Origin: DASRAA01 sp963814165
GTDB lineage: Bacteria > Acidobacteriota > Terriglobia > Terriglobales > Acidobacteriaceae
DNA length: 64,000 nt
Assembly: GCA_963814165.1 (NCBI GenBank)
Contig: CAWFBW010000014.1
Span: forward strand, 90,726 to 154,725
Reading direction: 5' to 3'
Part shown: piece by piece, positions 57,888-64,000 of the stretch
Layout: each line of letters starts with the position of its first letter
How positions within the stretch are numbered: position 1 is the stretch's first letter
Notes under the pieces: generated by a model
Database searches by the model: none
What the model was told of the DNA's origin: nothing
The model's input: the letters and a program-made list of their open reading frames with translations, nothing else
Translations under genes and position numbers: made by a program

Positions 57888-59290
57888 TGCTCGCGCCGAA
57901 CACCTGGCGACATTCGCGTGGTGGACGCATCGCTGTGGCGAGTCTCCTCAGGGATGGCCTCGCGGGGGCTTTCAGCGTTGGCCAGCTTGCTCATGCTTCC
58001 CCTGGCTGTGCGGTACCTTGGCGCGGAACGTTTCGGGGTGTGGGCGACCATCACCAGCACCGTGGTCTTCCTCAATCTGCTGGATCTCGGCATTGCCAGC
58101 ACTCTCACGAATCACATTGCCCACGCATATGCTGTGGGCGATCGCGAGTACGCGCCGCGGTACACAACGAATGCAGCTCGTGCTGACCACGGTAGTGGCT
58201 TGCCTCGCCGGAGGGGCATTGCTGTTGACGTGGTCACACGTGAACTGGATGAGGCTGTTCAATGTGTCGCACAGCGTGCCGCCGCACGAAGTCAGCGACA
58301 CGGTCGCGGTCGCGATCGCGTTGGTTCTGCTCGGCCTTCCGGCATCGCTGTGCAGCAGAATTTTCGCCGGATACCAGGAAGTCCATCTCAGCAACCTCGC
58401 CGTGGCCGCAGGTACGGTGGCGAACGTTGCGGGTTTGTTCGCAGGCATCGCGCTGAAGGCGTCGATGCCGGTACTGTTGGTGATGTCCAGCGGAGGAGTG
58501 ACACTGGCGAACCTCGGCCGCCCTGGCCGGCCTGCTCTTCTGGCGCAAGCCGTGGCTGCGGCCGAGATTCTCGCACGTAAGCTGGCGTGTCACCCGCGAG
58601 TTGCTCGGCTCAGGGGCTGGCTTCTTCCTGATACAGATTGCCGGGGCAGTGGTTTTCAGCTCTGACAATGTGGTAGTAAGCCATTACCTCGGCGCGGCGC
58701 AGGTGACGCCGTACAGCGTGACGTGGCGATTGGTGGGTCTGTCCGCCGTAGCGCAGGGATTGGTTTTTCCCGCACTGTGGCCGGCTTACGCTGAAGCATA
58801 CGCGAGGCCGATTACATCTGGATGCGGCAGGGCTTTCCGCTACGACCATGCGCGCAACCCTGGCTTTCAACCTTGGCTTGCGCGTGCTGCTGGTCGCGGT
58901 CGGCAAGCCGATCATTCGGTTGGTGGGCTGGCGAGGCGGCCGTGCCATCGACCGCGCTTCTGGCGGCAATGGCGCTGTGGGCCGTGATCAGCGGATGCAT
59001 GACCGTGGAGTCGTGCCTGCTGGCCGCGGTGAACCGCACCCGCGAGCAGGGAGTATTGTCGATCATCGCAGCAGCCGTAAATCTCTGGCGCTGTCGATTT
59101 TGCTGGTGCAGCGCATTGGGTCGGTGGGCGTGATCGCCGGGACAATTCTTTCCTACTTTCTGGTGCTGGTGGTTCCGCAGAGCCTGATCGTCCGGAACGT
59201 TTTGCGGGAGAATGTTTCCGCCAGCGAAGCAGGAAAGTGTCCGCGTTCCGTCAGCCACAGCATTACGGGCTTAACAACATCGCCATGCTA
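57887..59290 (+). CDS. Polysaccharide flippase (Wzx/MATE-like)
   Basis: Multi-helix lipid-linked oligosaccharide translocase, reconstructed length about 465 residues. Begins DASLWRVSSGMASRGLSALA then LRYLGAERFGVWATITSTVV (RYLGxxxFGxW signature of Wzx), LDLGIASTLTNHIAHAYAVG, CSRIFAGYQEVHLSNLAVAA and FFLIQIAGAVVFSSDNVVVS. The C-terminal helices include GTILSYFLVLVVPQSLIV. Frameshifts near 57920, 58175, 58515, 58805, 58880 and 59085; the end is not certain. Start at the overlapping TGATG of the glycosyltransferase. It completes an LPS or O-antigen type operon. Confidence 0.72.
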
Positions 59291-59316
59291 TGATGTTTCA
59301 CTTTCAGGGAGACATC

Positions 59317-60607
59317 ATGACACTCATCGCGTCGTCGATTCCTGCAAACTGCGGCCGGAGCCGCAGCGCTCACGCATCACCGCATCGGCCCGCTCCTTCG
59401 GCAACACCACGCGTCCTGCAAATCAAGGCCAACTTCCCGCGCCTCCCGGACCCGACCGTCTCCCGCCCGAGTGGTATCAGCGCAAGATCAAGCAGGTGCA
59501 GGCCAAGATGGCCGAGCGCAAACTCGAACGCGCTGGTGCTGCTCAACGCCCACAACGTGGTGTACACCACCGGATATTTTCACCTGCCCACAGAGCGTCC
59601 GCTGGCCGTGCTGATTCCGGCGTCGGGCGAGCCCGTGCTGTTCGTGCCCGATCTCGAATCCGACCAGGTGAAGCTGTGGTGGGTCAAGGACGTACGAAGT
59701 CGTACTTCGACTATCCCGGTCCGGTGAACCGGGTGCGCTGGATCTTCGAGCGCATCAACGCCCGCGGACAGGGAGGCGGCACGATCGGCATCGAGGAGTG
59801 CACGCCCTCGCGACTGGCGCAGATGCAAGTCGGGCGCGCCCAAAGCCAAGATCGTCGACGCCGGCGACATCGTCGAGCAGATGCGTTGGGTCAAGGACCA
59901 GGACGAAATCGGCGTCATGCGCCGCGCCTGCCTATTTCGCCGACTACACCGTAGCGGCCGGTCGCGCTTACATCGAGGCCAACGGCAGCGTCACCGGAGA
60001 ATGAGATCCTGAAGGCCACGGCCGACGCCGTCGCCGACAAGATGTCGAAGGAGCTGACCAGCGTGGTGGGCATCGGGATTTCGACCTCCTTTCGGCGGAC
60101 TGGTGCCCTTCGGCAAACGCTCGGCCTTTCCGCATGCCGTACCCAGCAAAGATCAGCTGAAGAAAGGCGATGCGCTGATCCTCAGCTTCGGCGCCGGAGT
60201 CGGCGGCTACAACTGCCGAGTGCGAGCGCTCTTTCTGCGTGGGCAAGCCCAGCGACCACGCCAAGAAGCTGTATGACGCCATGCTGGCCGCGCACGACAC
60301 TGGCGCGGCCAACATGAAGCAAGGCATGGTCGCCGAAGACGTCGACAAGATGAGCCTCGACCAAATCCGCAAGGCCGGCTATGCGCAGTTCCTCAAGCAT
60401 CGCACCGGACACGGCATCGGCCTCGAAGGCCATGAGGCGCCCTGGATCGCCGAAGGCGACAAGACCGTGCTCAAGGTCGGTATGACGTTCAGTTGCGAGC
60501 CGGGCGTTTACGATCCCGGATGGGGCGGCTTCCGTCACTCTGACACCGTGGTCGTCGGCAAGACGAAGGGCGAAATCCTCAACCGCTATCCCGACGCGGC
60601 TGAATGA
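59317..60607 (+). CDS. M24-fold protein (creatinase/aminopeptidase-like), Tat-exported
   Basis: About 430 residues. ATG 59317; one frame over, RRRFLQTAAGAAALTHH follows the first five residues, a clear Tat signal, so an indel sits near 59333. The N-terminal domain has NAHNVVYTTGYFHLPTERPL and VLFVPDLESDQVKLWWVKDV; the pita-bread domain has RHTGHGIGLEGHEAPWIAEG-like HRTGHGIGLEGHEAPW, FSCEPGVYDPGWGGFRHSDT and LSFGAGVGGYNC-ECERSF. Where M24 metallopeptidases have DxG..D and E..E ligands, this protein has Ser and Glu and a Ser at the last position, so the metal site seems altered, as in creatinase. Frameshifts near 59410, 59520, 59695, 59830, 59930, 60000, 60095 and 60215. Confidence 0.75.
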
Positions 60608-60623
60608 CATGATCATCATGATC

Positions 60624-61438
60624 TAGCCGCCGTGTTCGTTGAGCTTGCTGAACCGCGGGATGGTGCAGTCGGTTTCGCAGCGTCATAACCGACCCGTAGA
60701 TCAGCATCTCCACGCAGAATAATTGGATCATGGCCATGACAAGGACTGCCGCGCGGGTCGAGCGGCTCACCGGCCCAAAGTGGTCGGCCAGCGCTAACCA
60801 GGCCAGGGCGTAGCCTGCGGTCATCGCCACGGACACCATCGCCGAAACCACGAAGAGTTTCGTCAAGGGCGAAAACTCGGGTCGCGACAGTCGCGGGTGC
60901 CGGGGAAGTTCGGCGATACCACGCTGCACACCACAGGCACAAAGCCAGGAAGCCCGACGATGGTGCTGACGTCTTGCAGGAGGCCTGCCACTGGCATGGT
61001 GTGCCACAAGGGCAATATGATGTGGGTCTTGAGCAGCGGCCAATACGCGGCCGTGCGCGAATACGGATGCGTGAATTGATCCCACAAGAGATGCGTCAGA
61101 GTGCCCACCGCAATCCAGAGCACGATCTTTCCGAACTGCCGCCATCCTCGAAACGCCAGGGGCTGGGTCTTGTCTTGAAGCCGCAACTGCCAGCCGCGAG
61201 GCAACAGCTCAATCGCTGGGCCCTTGACGACCAACTCAAAAAGCCACAGCACCAACAGCGCAAGAGGAAGCGTAAGCAACAGCACATCGGGAAAGTGGTG
61301 TCCGCTGCGGTCTTCGTCGGAGATCAAAATGAAATATTGCAGGTCGGGCGCAAACGTACCCATGACCAGCGCAGGCCATACAGGCTTCAGCCTGCGGAAG
61401 GGCAATGATGCGGCGGCGTGCGACAAAGTGAAGGGCAT
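60624..61438 (-). CDS. DUF4184-family membrane protein
   Basis: Integral membrane protein of about 270 residues. MPFTLSHAAASLPFRRLKPV is the DUF4184 N-terminal signature with the conserved His. Then LVMGTFAPDLQYFILI, WIAVGTLTHLLWDQFTHPYS and helices FVVSAMVSVAMTAGYALAWL and AVLVMAMIQLFCVEMLIYG. Frameshifts near 60905 and 60665; a corrected end RFSKLNEHGG with TAG at 60624 is likely. Resembles YdjM/YfcF-like metal-dependent membrane hydrolases with conserved His/Asp, but function is unproven. Confidence 0.78.
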
Positions 61439-61490
61439 GAGCGGCTGACGAAATGCTTATCGTGACATAGTTCGTGGCATTGCAGGGGGA

Positions 61491-62121
61491 CTATCCCGCC
61501 AGGAATGGGTTACTTTCGCGCTCCTCGCCGATGGTGGTGAGCGGGCCGTGTCCGGGGACGACGATGGTTTCGTCGGGCAGCGAAAGCACCGGTCCATTCA
61601 GCGACTCCATGATCTTCTTGAACGAGCCGCCGGGCAGGTCGGTGCGACCGATGGACCCGGCAAACAGCGTGTCGCCCGCAATGAGCTTCTGCTCGGCCGC
61701 GAAGTATAGGCAGACGCTGCCTTCGGTGTGTCCCGGCGTGTGCAACACGTCCGCCACAAGACTGCCGGCCTGCAACTTTGTCGCCGGTCGTGATGCTGCC
61801 GTCAATCGCGGTTTCTTCGGGCGGCCGCATGCCGATCCAGCTGGCCTGCACATCGAGCATCTTCAGCAGCGTTTGGTCGTTTGAGTTGAGCAGCACGGGT
61901 GCGCCGGTGATGCGTTTCAGCTTGGCTGCGCCGCCGATGTGGTCGATGTGGGCGTGGGTAATCACGATCTGTTTCACGGTAAGGCCGTGCCGCTGCACGA
62001 TGGCGAGCACCTCATCGATGTCGTCGCCGGGGTCGATGACCATGGCCTCGTGAGTCTGCTCGTCACCCACGACCGAGCAATTACACTGCAGCGGGCCTAC
62101 CGGAAAAATCTCGTGGATCAT
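61491..62121 (-). CDS. MBL-fold metallohydrolase (glyoxalase II-like)
   Basis: About 209 residues. Zinc ligands are complete: VITHAHIDHIGGAAKL, VADVLHTPGHTEGSVCLY, LIAGDTLFAGSIGRTDLPGG and VVPGHGPLTTIGEE. The small size and GSIGRTDLPGG fit the YcbL/glyoxalase II-like group that hydrolyses thioesters. MIHEIFPVGPLQCNCSVVGD start at ATG 62121. One frameshift near 61780. Convergent to the DUF4184 gene, about 50 nt away. Confidence 0.87.
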
Positions 62122-62257
62122 GACTTCAAGCTACCACGACGCCTGCGAATTTGGCGAAACCTGAGAGCCTGCGCGACTTGTGTCCGCGTGGCACCCTGCG
62201 CTAAACTTCGCAATCCTGACAGTAGTTTGGCGCCGAAGCGGCCCGCAGGAGCAGCCT

Positions 62258-62640
62258 ATGGAACGCATTTCGCGCATCACGTTTCGCGATCATACGATTC
62301 TGCTGGTCGACTGCAGCGACTGCTCGCCGGAAGAACTGGCGGCCGTGACCGACGACGTACCCCGCCACGTAACGCAAGAGCCGCATGGCTCGGTGCTGCT
62401 GCTCGCCGATTTCAGCCGAGCTGTCTTCAACAAAGAAACGGTCGAGCATGTAAAACTCGCCGCCGTGTTCGATCGGCCTCATCTCAAGAGGTCCGCCTGG
62501 GTCCTCACAGAGAACCTGCCCAAGACGCTTTACGACTCGATCCGCACGTTTTCGGGCGCGAAATTCCCACCTTTGCCACCCGGGAAGAAGCCCTGGAATA
62601 CCTGGTGAGCGAACGTCCTCGGCGGCGAAGTCAGGCATAA
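62258..62640 (+). CDS. STAS/SpoIIAA-like protein
   Basis: About 127 residues. ATG 62258 (MERISRITFRDHTILLVDCS). Alternating strands and helices (VLLLADFSRAVFNKETVEHV, HLKRSAWVLTENLPKTLYDS) fit a SpoIIAA-like STAS domain; a conserved Ser for phosphorylation cannot be placed. Frameshift near 62575 adds FATREEALEYLVSERPRRR. Possibly an anti-sigma-factor antagonist or lipid-binding STAS; a link to the PP2C phosphatase at 3804 is speculative. Confidence 0.6.
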
Positions 62641-62647
62641 AAGCAAA

Positions 62648-62670
62648 GGCCTTCGCGCAAGGCGAAGGCC
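62648..62670. terminator. Hairpin between convergent genes
   Basis: GGCCTTCGC (62648-62656), loop GCAAG, GCGAAGGCC (62662-62670): perfect 9-bp stem between the STAS-like gene (end 62640) and secG (end 62696, minus). Probably a bidirectional terminator; no long T-run. Confidence 0.6.
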
Positions 62671-62695
62671 GAAATCGAAGAATCGGTGCGTCGAG

Positions 62696-63021
62696 CTACT
62701 TGGCTGGAGCGGCCGGGCGGGCGCCTGCTGCGTCGGCGCCGACTTCGTGTTTTCCAGCACCGATCCGCTGCTGAGCGCCGCGGCGCGTGGCCAACACAGA
62801 AAGGGTGATCGAAGTCACCATGAAAGCGATGGCGGCATAGGTGGTAGCGCGGCTCAGACGGTGCCGGCCGTGCGGGTGCCAAAGGCAGTCTGGCTGCCGG
62901 CGCCGCCGAACGCGGCGGCGATGTCGGCGCTCTGGCCATGCTGCAACAGCACGACAATGATCAGGAACGCGCAAACCAGCACATGAATGGTAGTTACTAG
63001 CGGAATCATCCAGGTAAGCAT
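62696..63021 (-). CDS. secG: Preprotein translocase subunit SecG
   Basis: Small SecYEG component of about 108 residues. Two helices: MIPLVTTIHVLVCAFLIIVV then after LLQHGQSADIAAAFGGAGSQ (the conserved SecG loop) and TAFGTRTAGTVL a second helix TTYAAIAFMVTSITLSVLAT. ATG 63021 (MLTWMIPLV). One frameshift near 62860 splits it. The C-terminal tail is Ala/Pro/Gly-rich. It stimulates protein export; loss is tolerated in some bacteria but the frameshift is likely an artefact. Confidence 0.87.
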
Positions 63022-63125
63022 TGATGTCTCAGTTCTCTTTGCGGACGGTGCCGATCCGGCACAGCTTCGTCCATAATTTCCGGTTCATACTCTCAAAACA
63101 CTGCCGACGAGCCTTGCAGGAACGA

Positions 63126-63211
63126 TGGTGCGGAAGGGGGGACTTGAACCCCCATGCCTTTTGGGCGCCACCCCCTCAAGATGGTGTGTCTGCCAATTTC
63201 ACCACTTCCGC
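63126..63211 (-). tRNA. tRNA-Leu(GAG)
   Basis: Type II tRNA with long variable arm. Acceptor stem GCGGAAG (63205-63211 on the minus strand) pairs with CTTCCGC (63130-63136), encoded CCA follows. Anticodon loop TTGAGGG gives GAG with stem CCATC/GGTGG. The T-arm contains GGTTCAAGTCC, and the D-arm has the usual GG pair. tRNA-Leu reads CUC and CUU codons. Confidence 0.92.
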
Positions 63212-63302
63212 GCACAATCAGAGAAGGCAAGAAGCCGTCTTCAAAGCAGGTTGTAGAGGCACTCATAGTATAGCAAAGACAGCGATTGCAGCGAAGAAGG
63301 CC

Positions 63303-64000
63303 CTATCTGGCACTGGCCGTTTGCGAAGCCGCAGTTGGCGCTTTCGCCACGTTACTGGCTGACTTTGGCTTGCGCGCCGGCTTCGCATGTGGCTTCTTGC
63401 TCTTATGTTTCGCGGGCGGACGAAGCACCGCCTGAATGCTCTGCTCGGCGGCCTTGGGGTTCTGTCCGTAGCTCGGATCGAACATCGCAATCACGCTCGA
63501 TGGCTCGAGTTGTGTAGCGTCGGGCCCATTGGCTATCGATGAGCGCCTGCTGCACTTGTTTCCATTGATCTGGCTGGACTTCATGCCGTCGATCGGCAAT
63601 GTCCGTCAGCGAAGACATCTTGCAGCACCGGGTTGCCATTGAGTGCGGCGAGAAACTGCACGAACTCTCCAGGTTCACTCCCATCTGGAACACCAATTGG
63701 CTTAGTGCCATCTGCTGCGCTCCTGTCAACTCGTCGAAGTTTCGGCAATATGCCTTCGCGTTATGAATAGCTTGCGTGGCCGACACTCGCAGAAGCTGTG
63801 TGGCCTCTGTTTCGGTCAATTGGGGCTTCAACTGGTGTGTCTTGATTTTTTTGCGGTAGCCCTTCTTGTTCCACTTGGCCAGGTTCCGGTCGAACTGTTC
63901 CAGAATCACCTTTAGCTGTTCCGGATCGAGTCCTGCCGTCTGCCAAAGCTGCCTGCACTTTTTCTTGGCGTCCTCGACTGTCCGCGCTGGGGCAGCGCGA
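63303..64000 (-). CDS. Lysozyme-like (GH24-like) protein, N-terminus beyond the right edge
   Basis: Partial gene on the minus strand; the first codons lie right of the window. Segments LKPQLTETEATQLLRVSATQ, FDELTGAQQMALSQLVFQMG, FLAALNGNPVLQD and SQWARRYTTRAIE follow the order of T4-type lysozymes (GAQQxAL..LVFxMG) and a C-terminal Lys/Pro/Ala-rich tail ends SNVAKAPTAASQTASAR. The catalytic Glu of GH24 lies upstream and cannot be judged. Frameshifts near 63510 and 63665. Probably a cell-wall hydrolase or inactive relative; not a phage region by context. Confidence 0.6.

Overview
The window is GC-rich bacterial DNA that most resembles the chromosome of an Acidobacteriota species, probably of the Terriglobia/Koribacter type. 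The reasons are the gene content (tandem RND pumps, Ig-like and CHB_HEX_C lipoproteins, a large membrane Ser/Thr kinase with GAF, DUF2721, several VOC proteins) and many small intergenic palindromes ending in a GGGGCAC-like tag, which I associate with that phylum. The placement is inference from memory and no search was run. There is no prophage, insertion sequence, CRISPR array, rRNA gene or replication origin that I can support.

A technical feature dominates the window. Roughly two thirds of the protein genes, including housekeeping ones such as transketolase, phosphoglucomutase, methylmalonyl-CoA mutase and secG, are broken by single-base frameshifts that can be stitched back into full-length family members. 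I read these as assembly or sequencing indels, not pseudogenes. Coordinates give the reconstructed span of each gene, and approximate frameshift positions are stated.

Layout. 1-3625: two RND efflux permeases. 3670-5001: a receiver-PP2C phosphatase behind a sigma54-like promoter with an upstream palindrome. 5076-8605: a BaiN-like flavoprotein, a VOC protein and a DrrAB-type ABC exporter. 8606-9556: an AT-rich non-coding stretch with repeats. 9557-16690: a TMEM175 channel, aldo/keto reductase, GNAT acetyltransferase, FAD oxidoreductase, DUF2721, two VOC proteins and transketolase. 16782-23927: small secreted and membrane proteins, an alpha/beta hydrolase, a TIR-membrane protein and methylmalonyl-CoA mutase large subunit. 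24043-27016: a GntR/YtrA regulator with its operator and an ABC transporter. 27020-35006: glgC, an MFS transporter, a DUF5615 toxin-antitoxin pair, SRPBCC, an esterase and an aldo/keto reductase. 35821-38103: two small Cys-rich proteins, a Y-RNA-like (YrlA) RNA and a Ro60/TROVE protein. 38312-42779: an unrecognised large protein, phosphatidylserine decarboxylase and an Lgt-like protein in an overlapping operon. 42786-50358: phosphoglucomutase, a CLC antiporter, a permuted papain-like protein and a giant kinase. 50565-54341: a DUF2306 membrane protein, a sphingolipid delta-4 desaturase-like protein and a phytase-like esterase. 54530-59290: ADP-heptose synthesis (gmhA, hldE), a family 9 glycosyltransferase and a flippase. 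59317-64000: an M24-fold protein, DUF4184, an MBL hydrolase, a STAS-like protein, secG, tRNA-Leu(GAG) and a lysozyme-like protein running off the right edge.

The most notable system is the Ro60/TROVE gene with an RNA directly upstream. That RNA folds as a circularly permuted tRNA mimic (T-arm, GNRA-capped acceptor-like stem, D-arm) enclosed by a GGTCGG/CCGACC stem, as expected for a bacterial Y RNA. Next in interest are the phosphatidylserine decarboxylase/Lgt-like operon with its unknown large partner, the eukaryote-like dihydroceramide desaturase bounded by two near-identical palindromic repeats, and the palindrome family whose stems vary while loop and tail stay constant.
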